In this document: positions 25,240 through 36,277 of the stretch, in pieces
Position numbering within the stretch: the first letter of the stretch is position 1
How the letters are laid out: every line of letters begins with the position of its first letter
Source: Pseudisothecium myosuroides
Taxonomy: Eukaryota > Streptophyta > Bryopsida > Hypnales > Lembophyllaceae
Assembly (NCBI GenBank): GCA_951799445.1
Contig: OX637287.1
Coordinates: forward strand, 50,249,724 to 50,313,723
Direction of reading: 5' to 3'
DNA: 64,000 bases
Notes under the pieces: generated by a model
Databases searched by the model: none
What the model was told of the DNA's origin: nothing
Seen by the model: the letters and a program-made list of their open reading frames with translations, nothing else
Made by a program: the position numbers and the translations under genes

Positions 25240-25639
25240 CCTTATTCTGTTCTCTCCTTCAAGCAATCGATGCTACCGCAACCTTCACAATATAGGTGGT
25301 ACAGATGCAATGTTCAGACGATGAAGATCCATATAGTTGACGCCTCGGTGATGAGAAATTCCGTATCTAGAATGATAGTTCGCTAGCCTTGACCTGTTGC
25401 AGCAATTACAATAGTATGACGGGTAATGTCAATGCGATGGTTTGATAAGAACAAAAGTGCATTTAAATAAGGTGGCCAGACGATAGAACTCTTCAGACAG
25501 GAGTCAAACTCGAACACAACAGTAGTACAGAAGACCTGCCATACAGACACAGCGATCTAATAGGGTATGGAAGGCGTCAAAGTCCTATCTGAGGGATAGA
25601 GGATCTTCGAGTATTTAGAGAAACCAAAGATTAATGAAA

Positions 25640-25876
25640 TCAACCTCTTGGGGACCCCCTTCTAGTAAAATAATTATTGCACCCTAACCAGCACGGCCTA
25701 GTAGCCGTTCTAGCGTTATCATAAACCATACTCTCCCTCTTCTTCCACTCAATAAGGTGGTTAATGAGGGTCTTCGAAATCGCGTCAAGAGATGGCAATC
25801 CTTCATCACTACCACTATCTTCCTCACCTCTTGCTTCCTCTGCATTCGAGCTTACACTTGTAAACCAACCTCTCAT
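25640..25876 (-). other. Unrecognised 78-codon open frame
   Basis: Starts with ATG and encodes an acidic segment (EEARGEEDSGSDEG), then SLDAISKTLINHLIEWKKRE. Composition looks protein-like, but there is no family I recognise and no clear splice context. It could be a decayed transposon gene fragment, an internal exon of an alternative METTL22 transcript, or chance. Confidence 0.25.
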
Positions 25877-25976
25877 GCTTAAAACACTCGGGACACCAGG
25901 ACACAGACGACTTCCGGAGCGCTTGCACTAACGAAGTTGGTTCCGATCTTAAGGTTACAGAATACTAAATTAATAG

Positions 25977-26342
25977 AGACCTGATCTCGTCTCCTATACC
26001 AACACCAACTCATCTCTTTCAATACTCATCTGTTGCAATACACGTGGTTGACCTTCACTTGGCAAGTGTTGTAAGCATGACTTGGTTCTATGTCAAAGGC
26101 CAATACTCTTTGAATGGAAATGAGGATGCCTAACGTCCTTCCAATAATGGTCTAACTTACAATCTCCCACTTTAAATGATTGCACATGAATTCATACAAT
26201 GAGTGATTAAAAAATTAAATCTACTGAGAGTTCGTTTTTAGTACACAAAGTGAGCTCTCCAGTAAACTCCCAATGAAAGCACACTCCTCAACATTGGTTA
26301 AAATGCTTACAGTGTTGCAAATAGCATTCTCTACCGTAATCC
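25977..26342. repeat. Repeat R2, copy upstream of METTL22
   Basis: Diverged copy of the repeat in METTL22 intron 1, in the same orientation, ending about 48 bp from the GTGAGA donor-like site at 26390. The repeat therefore sits at the same place relative to two successive donor sites. Confidence 0.5.
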
Positions 26343-26390
26343 ATATGATCTTCTGAAACTTGGCAAGGAGTAAGCAGAGCAAGTTCTCAC

Positions 26391-26560
26391 CAACGGCAAT
26401 CTCCGCTCCACGATGTTGTCTCACCACGCGCATCTACACACAGTCGTTCTATGGCTCCGACACCCCGTTCTCCAAAACCTCCAACTCCAAGTTCTTCCTG
26501 CCGGCTCAAACTCATTTCGATACAAACCCAGAATCGTAAACCCTAAACCCTGAAATTCAA
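26391..26560 (-). other. Candidate 5' leader exon of METTL22
   Basis: On the minus strand a telo-box-like tract (GGGTTTAGGGTTTA, 26550-26537), typical of plant leaders and core promoters, precedes a moderately GC-rich stretch ending at a good donor (GTTG|GTGAGA, 26391/26390). Spliced to an acceptor near 25276 it would give a leader exon ahead of the coding start at 25239. Reading from ATGs in this exon does not stay in frame with the METTL22 coding region, so I treat it as untranslated. It could also start a separate small gene. Confidence 0.35.
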
Positions 26561-27117
26561 GTTTTTTCCCGCGATCCCCACACCAATCCTGAATCCCAAA
26601 CTATTCAACATGCCGCACATTTTGACATTGTGAGCTCGTTATAGACAGATTCACACATTTTTGACGTTGCGAGCTAGTTTACAACAGATTCTTGGGATTG
26701 TACTGACGTCGGAATTGAAGGAAGCCAATTTCGACAGTACATCAAATATGAATTCGGATTCTGGTATTCTGATATAAAAATTCACACATCCATATACATT
26801 CTCGAATTCGTGAGCCACGCAACCAATTCAGCAAGAGCAGACGATCTCAGTCTTCATACGACAGACAAATTGCACCTTCGATTCAAAATGGAGAAGACGA
26901 TGCAGGAATTTTACATCACTTCCACGTACAATCGATAGCCGCGCATCGCTAAACCGGGATTTAGGGAATTAGGGCTTAGCGAAGTCGAAATGAGAATGGG
27001 GGAGACAAGTACACTGATTGTCCTATTACCGTAAGTTATTACTCCGTACCTTAACCCTATTAGGACGGGCCTATGACCACTGATTTCAAGCCTCAACTGT
27101 CATCACTCTGTTTGCTG
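26561..27117. other. Probable METTL22 promoter region
   Basis: Moderate GC stretch between the candidate leader exon and the gene desert. Short repeated words (GTGAGCTCGTT/GCGAGCTAGTT with a TAGACAGATTC or TACAACAGATTC follow-up) occur at about 26630 and 26667. No other gene is supported. Confidence 0.35.
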
Positions 27118-27795
27118 CCATTTTGCAACTAGATATGAATGAAAATTTCTAAATTTATTTTTCAGAGATGAAGTCATGTGTCTAATAAAAGTTATAAAAT
27201 TTTCAAATTTTTTGGGGAAATTTTGAAATTACTACGATTTTTCTAAGAAAAAAATGAAGAAAATTCATATCAAATACAAATATACTCAAAAAATATGAAA
27301 TTTTCACCATAGATGTATATTATAGTGTAAAACATCATGTTATAAATCAAAGTTACCATGTCACCATAATATTAGAAAATCAACAAACCGTGGTTATAGG
27401 CCTAAAGTTCATATTGCTATAAAATATTGAAATTTATGAATTTTTCAAAATTTCCAATTGGAGTAGAAACTGCACTTGATTATCTTCATTTCATTAGTAG
27501 GACTCAAATTCAAAAAACATTATTTTTATGGCTAAAATTCATATCAACAAAAAATAGCAAAAAATGGTCAAAATATACTACGAGGGTGATCCAAGGATTG
27601 AGCATCTTCTTTTTTAGAAAAGTCAATAAGACCATAATGAGGGACTTTGCAATACTATTCACTGAAAATATACTCAAATACCCTCCAAATAAAGAAATGG
27701 GATTAAAAAGTATTTTTTTCATCCTATAGTGTCGAGTGAAGTCATCTGTCGGACACTTAGTATCCACAATAGAGCTACAAGGTTAAGTTAATATA
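27118..27795. repeat. Direct repeat flanking the inverted array, left copy
   Basis: Aligns over most of its length with 30159-30920. Shared words in the same order include CATTTTGCAACT, AGAGATG, AATCAACAAA, TGGTTA.A.GCCTAAAGTTCA, ACTCAAATTCAAA and CAAGGTTAA. The copies have diverged by substitutions and small indels. Confidence 0.6.
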
Positions 27796-28584
27796 TTAAG
27801 AACTATAATCAATTCTCGAGGCGGGCAAAAAATTTTGTGGTTATAGGATGAACATGATTAAAAGTACCAAATTGCAATGAATTTGGGAGAATTGCCCGTA
27901 CCAATTGAAATCCACGTGAATGCTTGGGGCTCTGTACTAAATTTTGTAGCATTTGACCATCCCAATTTAGATATTATAATGCATTTCTACATATTTTCAG
28001 CCTATATATTATTTGTTTTATCAACCTCTAAACCACGTGTCAGTACATAATTTTCCAACTTTTGTCCCAATACATTACTTTCAAAATTCCTCACTGGTTT
28101 CTTTTCATCCAACCCCGAATTCATTATCAAACTCTGGCTACTAATGAAGAAGTGTCAATTCTAACCTGAAAGTGTTGACCAAACCTAAAAGCAAGTTTGG
28201 CAAATCTGTGTCAAATATTAATTTTTTTTCCCTAAAGATAAGGCTTGATAGATATTTAAAATAGAATCTTTTTCCAATATTATTTTTTTCACTGTACATA
28301 AAAATTATTTTGAAAAAAATTCATGACATTTCCACATCTATTCTTTGAATTATTTTCTGCCAGATCTGCCCTACAATTAGGGTAGTGAGTGCACATATTT
28401 AGTGCCATTAATCATTTTTTTTCTTTAGGAATTAATATTACAGAATACTATTTATAATTATATTTCAACTTGTGCTAGTGTAAATATATTACAATTAGTA
28501 TGATTTTTGTAAAGTCATTTCATAAGTATTTACCTATAATAGAGCACAAGACAAAAAGAATGCAATGAATGACTTCCAAGGTTC

Positions 28585-30012
28585 TTGTACACTAGGACAC
28601 CATTCAAAATGACGTTTTTGAAATTGCAGGGAAGGAAATTTTACATTTGTCAACTTTGATAGCCTCCCGAGGGCTCAAAAATTGATCTTTGACCATGAAA
28701 TTTTTCTACAACATCATCTTTAAGTTAATTATATGTGTACCAAATTTCGAGGCCAAAAGATTTACACAAAAAAAGATATTTGAAATCTACCAACTGTGTA
28801 GCCGTGAGAAAAAATTCACTACTGCCAATTTTGACACCCTCTTTAGGACTGAAAAAAAATTCTTTTCCTATGAAATTTTTGACATAGGACCATTTATATG
28901 TTGATTACATGTTTGAAAATTTTCAAGTCCAAAAGATCCTCAAAAAATTAGATATTCAAAATCTCCCAACATGTGTAGTTGTGAGAAACAATCAAGGAAA
29001 CCATTTCACTACTGCTAACTTCAACACCCTCCCTAGGGCTGAAAAATTGTTAATTGGACATGAACTTTTTGGCAGAGGATCATCTCTATGTTAATTATAT
29101 GTGTACCAAATTTCAAGGCCAAAAGATTCACCCAAAAAAAAAATGTTCAAAATCTACCAACAAGTGTAACTATGAGAAACAATTTTAAGGCTGCCAACTT
29201 CAACACCCTCCCTAGGGCTGAATTTTTTTAATTACGAAAATTTTGGCATAAGACCCTCTATATATTGATAAAATGTTGCCAAATTTCAAGGCCTAAAGAT
29301 TTACTGAAAAAAATATATTCTAATTCTACCAACATGTGTAGTTGTGAGAATGACTTTCTACATCCGTGTCAAACTTTACCCCAAAAATGACACTATCCCA
29401 AGGGCTGAATTTTTATTTCTCACAACTACACATGTTGGTAGAATTAGCATATTTGTTCTTGTGTGAATCTTTTGACCTTGAAATTTAGCACACATGTTAT
29501 TGACATAGAGATGACTTCACAATAAAAATTTCATGGTAAACAAGCAATTTTTCAACCCTTGGGATAGTGTCGAAGTTGGTAGTAGTGAAATTGTTTCTTA
29601 CAACTACACATGTTGGGAGATTTTGAATATCTAATTTTGTGGGGGTAATTTGGACTTGAAATTTTTCACACATGTAATCAACATGTAATCAGTCCCATGA
29701 CAAAAATTTCATAGGTAAAGAAAAAAATTTCAGCCCTTGAGAGGGTCTCGGAGAGGGTGTCAAAGTTGGCAATGGTAAAAAATTTCTCAAGGCTACACAT
29801 GTTGGTAGATTTCAAATATCAGTTTTTTGTGTAAATCTTTTGGCCTTGAAATTTGGTAAACGTATAATTAACTTAAAGACAATATTGTAGAAAAAATTTC
29901 ATGGTCAAAGATCAATTTTTGAGCCCTTGGAAGGCTATCAAAGTTGGCAGATGTGAAATTTCCTTCCCTGAGATTTCAAAAACGCCATTTTGAATGGTAC
30001 CCCACTGTACAA
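28585..30012. repeat. 1.4-kb palindrome made of inverted tandem units
   Basis: Left arm (28585-29348) and right arm (29417-30012) are diverged reverse complements, with outer ends TTGTACA and TGTACAA. The arms are tandem units of about 170-190 bp. The diagnostic word AAATTTCAAGGCCAAAAGAT or a variant occurs four times in the left arm (about 28743, 28916, 29108, 29280) and three times inverted in the right arm (about 29468, 29643, 29838). The innermost stem is a perfect 28-bp match (29321-29348 with 29417-29444) around a 68-nt loop. There is no coding frame. It is a foldback-type element or an inverted satellite array. Confidence 0.75.
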
Positions 30013-30158
30013 AAGAAGAAAATACATAATCATCTTGTAATTAGATCATTTTGGCTAACTATATTATTGATAAATCTTGTGTTTTCATTTTAATCTTGAA
30101 AGGATAAGACGTATAATCACTTTTTCAAACATCAAAGTCGTTCATTATACATGCTCTC

Positions 30159-30920
30159 ATTTTGCAACTTAAAATGAATGGAAATTTTTTTAGATTTTTT
30201 AGAGATGTAATTACAAGTCTTGTGCAAGACATAAAATTTTGAGAATTTTAATTAATATTTGAATTTACTATAAAATTTTGAATAAAAAGCTAAAAAATCA
30301 CATCCAACATTTGGGTCAATTTCTTAATTATTTAAACAAAATTTGAAGCATGTCCAAAATTTTATAAATGTGTAGACTATAATCATACAAGATATAATTT
30401 GAATTTGTTCATGTGGTTATATTATAATGTAGAATATTGCGGTACAAATGAAGTTATTGTGTCATTAGAAATTTTGGAAATCAACAAATCATGGTTACAA
30501 GCCTAAAGTTCAAACTACAATAAAATATTGAACTTTAGAAAAAAAAAAAAAAATTGAGTTTAGAATAAGACCTAGATAGGACAACCTTTAATCAGTGACT
30601 AAAATTCAAATTTGGCATTCAAATTTTCAATTAGACTCAAATTCAAAGATGAAACCATTTTTATAACTAAAATTAAAATTAAGATATAAAAGCTAGAAGT
30701 TGCAAAATTACACTACTAGGCAATCTACGAATTTGGCATCTTTTTATGTAGTATAGTCAAAGACACCAAAGTGACGGAATTTTCAATATTATTTATTGAA
30801 GAGCATCCATACAACTTCTTGCCAAAAATTGGATGAATTTTTTTTTTCTTACAGCCTCATCCTTGAAATCTTCTAAGGGACACAAAACACCCTCTTAGAA
30901 GTTTCAAGGTTAATAGAATA
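30159..30920. repeat. Direct repeat flanking the inverted array, right copy
   Basis: Diverged partner of 27118-27795 in the same orientation, starting about 150 bp beyond the palindrome. It contains a poly(A) tract at 30538-30553 that the left copy lacks. Confidence 0.6.
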
Positions 30921-33900
30921 AACCATTATAATTGACAAATTGAAATTGGCATATTATATTTTCATCTACAACATCTTCAATCTTACTTAGTTCACTTCAA
31001 TGTTGCAAGAAAATTGAGCCAAAAATTAGACACAAGTATCTTAAGTTTTTTATAAAGATTCAATTATTCATTGATTTCTTTATATTATTGACATACTAAG
31101 TATTTGAATTACAAATTGGTAGTTTGTCCAAGGTTGACATTTAAATCAACTTTTTGGAAAATTGAACTAATTATTTAGTAACTATCTACTAATTTTCTCT
31201 ATACTTTTTTATGGTTCTCTGTCAATTTGACTATAACACTCTTTGGAAAAAAAAATAGAACTCGTGATGCTTTCTACAGTGTAATGATGGCAACCCCCCC
31301 AAAAGCAAAGGTTTGAAATATTTTGTACAGAGTATATGAGATTATATAGAGTAGTTGACCTTCATCTATAAAAAATATAAGGGCACCACGTTGCTGTATG
31401 ACAACAAAGGAAGAGACAAATATACAACTACACATATGATTTTTTTTTATTTTATTTTTATTTTTTTCGATGATACCTCCAGCAATCAAAGTTTCATATT
31501 TCAATCTAAGAAAATCTTCTCTAATATAAATGTCATTGATGTAATTATTGTAACTTTTAGCAATTTCAACATGAGGCAATTTCAAAATCGTGTAAAAAAA
31601 ATTCAAGCTTCCATTTTCTTTTCTAGTTGGAAAATTTTACCAAAGGAAATATTAAAATTTCATGAAAGACAAATTCAATTGTACAATAATTTGCTCAAAT
31701 CAATATTTGCTAACTAAATATTCTTCAAAAGCTACCTCACATCTTTATATGTAGCAAAAAATCTAAATTTTTTTTATATGCAATTTTGAATTTGTGTACC
31801 AACTACATTTAATGACTTATTTCAACATGTTTTCAATTTTTTGCCTTGCATATATAATAAAAAGGTGAATTGGAAGAATTTATGTACATGCACATGAACA
31901 TCTAACATGTTTTTGCCTTGGTCCTAAATTGTTTTCTACCATCTCCAAAAACATCCTAAGTCTAATAATGATATGGGAATAAATAGCTAGACATCTTTGG
32001 TTTGTTTTATATAAACTTCTGAAATACAATATTCACATTGTATTATATCACAAAAATTTATTTTCAATAGAAATTATGAAGGGTTCGAAAACTCAAAACT
32101 AGAGTTTAGATGATCTTTATTAGTTCACAATATTTTTAGGTGACCTATTGACCATCATTCGCAATAATATTTTTATTACATTAAAAAAAATTTAGGCACT
32201 AATAACATCCATACATCAGTGTTGTCATATACCATTGCGGCATTCAAATATTTTAAGGCTTTAACTTAACAATCATGAGAATATAAAGAAACTATGATGG
32301 ATAGTACCTCCATCCTCTTTTTTGAAGGCTTTGTCATACTAATCAAGGATATTTTGATTATTTAGTTTGAATCTTTTTATGTATTTATTTTCTTGATTGA
32401 AATGAAACTAAAAACATATTTTTATTCAGATGTTCACTTTTTCTACTTTTCATAAAAAATTCAAGTTGAAGTTTCATACCACAATAGTATGATAAATTAC
32501 CAAAGTATAACCATTTATAATAAAGCAATATTTTTGTTTTCTTATGGAGCTCTACATATTTGTGCTGACATAGCACTACACAAATTAATTCAATTAGTGC
32601 AAGAAGTTGAATATAATAATGTAAGATCCCTACCATTGATTTTGATAATTTTTAACTAATATGATCAAATAAGTATGAACCTTTGGATGAAATTCAATGG
32701 AAGGTGGATGAAAATCATGGTTTTTGAGATAGTATGAAAATATTTTGGACTACATTACATTGAAATTATCTAATATATATTGAGATTTACCATATTGGCA
32801 TGCCTCGCAAATTTGCTTGATTCTAAAATTAGTGCAAGTCAACATTATTAGTAAAGGGCTTAATACCTCTTGTTTGCAAGCAATTGTGCACATTCTTGAG
32901 AAATTAAGTATTGGATTTGTTTATTAAAAAAAAAATCTCAATTTAAAAAAAAAATTAAAAATTAAAGGTTTATATTTCTTGTTACAACAATCCTACTATT
33001 GGAATTAGTGTGTTTCAATTCCATCTTAAAACTATTAACAATTTTGTTTTTCCTTTAATCTTGTACTTTCTCTTACTTAATAGCATTTTAAAGTATAAAA
33101 ATCAAGTAGTTGTTTTTGGAATTTTTTTCCCAAACTTCCAACTTAATTCTTCAACATAAGTTTCCTCAAATTAGAAACCTATAGTTCAAGTTAGGAAGAT
33201 CCAAAGTCTTATAATCTAATGTAGTAAAGTCTAAGAAACTTGTTTTCTTCACTTTAGTATGCAAACAACTTGCAATCCACATGGTCAAAGTTTTTGAAAT
33301 TTCTTCTACACATTTTCATACTAGTCTAGTGTATTGGAAATGGCAGTTTTCAATGTTTTTTGACAAAAAATTGGCCTTAGGACTCTGGAGATTAACTTAT
33401 GTATTAAAAAGGACCTTGAGTCTTGGCTTGAATCTTGGCATCAAGCTACAATACAAGAATTTGGTATTAAAAGCTCATATGAATACCCAACCATTGTGCA
33501 AAATAATGGGCATTTTCATTTGCACCAAGCTTTAGGATTGTTGCTTAGGGATCCTTTCTACTACTATATATCTTTCCAACAAGGATTGACTCAAAAGCAT
33601 TATGTCCAAAATATATGAATTGATGTATACAATAATTACAAATTAAAGTTTGTATTTATGTACATCAAATTCAATGCCACATGGCACCTCCAATTTAGAT
33701 AATTAATTATTGCATCGCCTACATGTTTGAGAAGTTGCAAAATGGCCACGTATTCTATGTGTACGGTATTATATTTGAACATCATGAGGTTTTGATATTA
33801 AAATGATTTTCAAATGAAAGATGTTAGTTGCAAAATTTTGAATACAAAGGGGTATGTCTTATCATATTTTAGTGCATGCTTTGTATTCTAAGAGTGAAAT

Positions 33901-34955
33901 ATGTGGCCGTATATATGGTCCCCATCAAACCTTTAAAGATTAATCCCGAAAGGTTCAAAGTCTTGGAATATTTTTTAAGAATTTTGGGCAGGCTCCTATA
34001 GTGTCAAATTCTACAATAATATTTTGGGATTTTCTTAGAAAATAGACTTGCTTCCTAGAAATATGATTTTCATTTCAATCATTGCTCAAGGAAAAAGGTT
34101 ATGTCTTCCTAAGCTCAAAACGCTAGACTACAAACAACCAAAAACAAAATTCAAAATTTTAAATTTTATTTAAATTTTATCTTTTTTTACAAATTATATT
34201 CATGTCTACTTCAAAACCCTTGATTCGTTCAATTTGGATTAGTCAAAAGAAAGATATAATGAGCCTTGTTTTGTGAGCAATCAAGGCATCTTCTTGAAAA
34301 AATATTGTATTTTGTTTCTAAGCATAATTTTTACAATTCTTCACAACAAAAAGTTTCATCACATGTAGTTTATCTGCTACAACAATCTTACTATTAGGAT
34401 TGACATGTTTCAATTCCATTTTAGAACTATTCATGATTTAATTTGCCCTTCTATCTTGTATTTACTTTTTTTTAATCATTTTTTAAAGAATGTTTTTTTT
34501 TATTTTTAATTTTTTATATTAAATTCTCAACTTAATTTTTACCATAAAGATTTAAACCTCAAAGCTCTCCAATGCAAAAAATTTAAGTTAAGAAGATTCA
34601 AAGTTAGAAACCTAGAATTGCTAGGTTCAAAAAAACTCTTTTTTTCCGCTTTGAATACCACCCCTTCCATTTGGAAACAATGTATCCATTTTCATTGGTA
34701 ATTGCATTGCAAGACGGATACACTATTTTCAAATGGAGGTAGTAATATTTACAATTTAAATGATCAAAGTTTCTGAAAGATTTTCCATACACTATTATAC
34801 AACTCTTACGCAAGATACTATAGGTGGATATGCAAAAAAACATTATTTTTTTTCCATTATAGCTCTTTGCACAATTTTGGAATGTTTAAGAAAATATATA
34901 GTTAAGAACCTTCAGAATTAAATATGACTTTTACATGCAACACTATTGAGGACAC
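30921..34955. other. AT-rich desert with relics of family B repeats
   Basis: No gene is supported; the open frames are AT-rich and lack domains. Segments at about 32975-33540 and 34375-34560 contain the ACAACAATC.TACTATT.GGATT and TTTCAATTCCAT words found inside the 935-bp family B elements, so they look like old, end-less members or relatives. Confidence 0.45.
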
Positions 34956-35096
34956 TAAGGTAAATGCATCCATTCCCATCCCTGCATCCAATTCTATCAT
35001 CATGTACCAATGGAGTACATTCTAGAAAGAAAATGTGCACAACTAGTATGTGAAGGAGGAATTCTTAAAAGGATAGGAATGGGTCCATTTACCTTA
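34956..35096. mobile_element. 141-bp MITE with TAAGGTAAATG ends
   Basis: Terminal inverted repeats of about 25 bp (TAAGGTAAATGCATCCATTC and the complement of GGAATGGGTCCATTTACCTTA) bound a 141-bp non-coding element. The TAAGGTA terminus is shared with the longer T1 elements at 8948 and 38637. Confidence 0.7.
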
Positions 35097-35223
35097 TACT
35101 GTCCCATTTTGAAGACTAGCATCAACAATCCCACTTCACTCGTGTTGCCTCTTTCATAGACTTGGATTGATGATGCTCTCTACAAGTTTGATATAATTAA
35201 CTTAACTTATTTGCGTGCATTTT

Positions 35224-35569
35224 AGGCACCTACCCTGTGACATCAAAGAAGACTCAATATAAAGTCCAAGATGACCTTAAACTACCGGATGATGGTGGTA
35301 AGGTACCCAAACCAAATGGCGTGGTTGCAGATTCGATACCTGGCAGCGACATGTGTTTATCTGGCGTGAAATCAGCCTCTCTACCTAACGGAAGCCCCTC
35401 GCAATGTATTGTTCAACACGCTTGTGTAAAAAAAAAAGAGGATTCAATATTATATTATGCTTGTGTCACAAAGTTAACATCATTGATGGCCGGGGGAACC
35501 AAATGCTTCCATAAATTGTTTCACCCACACAAAGTTTGCAACTGTTTAATCAGTTTACTACAGCAATGA
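35224..35569 (+). other. Unrecognised open stretch, possible gene fragment
   Basis: After a TTTTAG acceptor-like site the frame encodes KKTQYKVQDDLKLPDDGGKV and SIPGSDMCLSGVKSASLPNG, which reads more like protein than the surroundings. I recognise no family and see no neighbouring exons. It may be a captured gene fragment. Confidence 0.2.
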
Positions 35570-35574
35570 TCCAA

Positions 35575-35670
35575 ATTTTTTTTTTTTTTTTTCTTGAAAC
35601 ACATGAACCAATTCCATTGATAGAGGAAAAAGTACACAGAACCAAAGGACGACGTCCTTGGAGGAAAATC
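35575..35670 (-). mobile_element. Possible LINE 3' end with poly(A) tail
   Basis: A T-run at 35577-35594 is followed by GAACCAATTCCATTGATAGA and AAAGTACACA. Read on the minus strand this is sequence ending in a poly(A) tail, and its pattern resembles the 3' end of plant LINEs. A related stretch is at 39255-39345. No reverse transcriptase is present, so any element is heavily truncated. Confidence 0.35.
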
Positions 35671-36047
35671 CAAAAAATATTTCACAAACTAAGTTGCAAA
35701 TGAATGCACCAACACCTTGCAAACAAACTTGAAATCTTTTCCTTGTACCAATGGCCTTACTATGAACTCACCGAGAGACAGCTTTGGAGACATCGAAATG
35801 ATACCCTATACCTACTTTTTGATTGCTATGAAGGCCAAGAGAATCTACACACCTGGTTGGTGGCAGCGTGAAGTCCAAGGTATGGTACCAAAAAAATTCA
35901 AATTTTGATTCGAATCACATTTCTGGAACTGCATTTCTTGTTACTACAATATTGTACCCGGTGGTCCGGTCCAGAATTCCATGCCGAACAGCTAATTCAT
36001 AAAGTATTTTTGGTGTTTTAAAAAAAATGTCACGCAAAATAATACAT

Positions 36048-36277
36048 TTAACCCTTAAAGGACGAAGGGGTGACCCTCGAAATCCTCCCTTTCCATTACC
36101 GTGTGAATCTTTGGCTTCCAAAATTGCAAAAGCACTCATTGAAAGTCAAACTATTGTAGAAGGTCTCCCTTTTTCACAACAGATTTCGAGGGTGAATAGT
36201 TGCACTTCTATCCTATACAGTTTGATTCTCTGTCATCCATCGGACACAAAACGTCCTTGTCGACGTCTAAGGGTTAA
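36048..36277. mobile_element. TTAA-type MITE, family A
   Basis: A 230-bp element starting TTAACCCTTAAAGGACG and ending GACGTCTAAGGGTTAA. It lies in the opposite orientation to the copy at 55510. It shares GATTTCGAGGGTGAATAGTTG, TTCCATTACCGTGTGAATC and CAAAACGTCC words with the other copies. It is non-coding. Confidence 0.8.

Noticed and set aside
26221..26433. ATG frame reading MRVVRQHRGAEIAVG as a METTL22 N-terminus
   Set aside because: Splicing from the 26390 donor to the acceptor near 25276 puts a stop into the joined frame. A non-coding leader exon fits better.
28585..30012. CRISPR-like reading of the repeated units
   Set aside because: Units are about 180 bp, diverged and inverted, with no short identical repeats or unique spacers, and the host is a plant.
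31274..31717. Opposed 110- and 120-codon frames in AT-rich DNA
   Set aside because: Both are dominated by K, N, I, F and Y codons from AT-rich sequence and show no domain or splice context.
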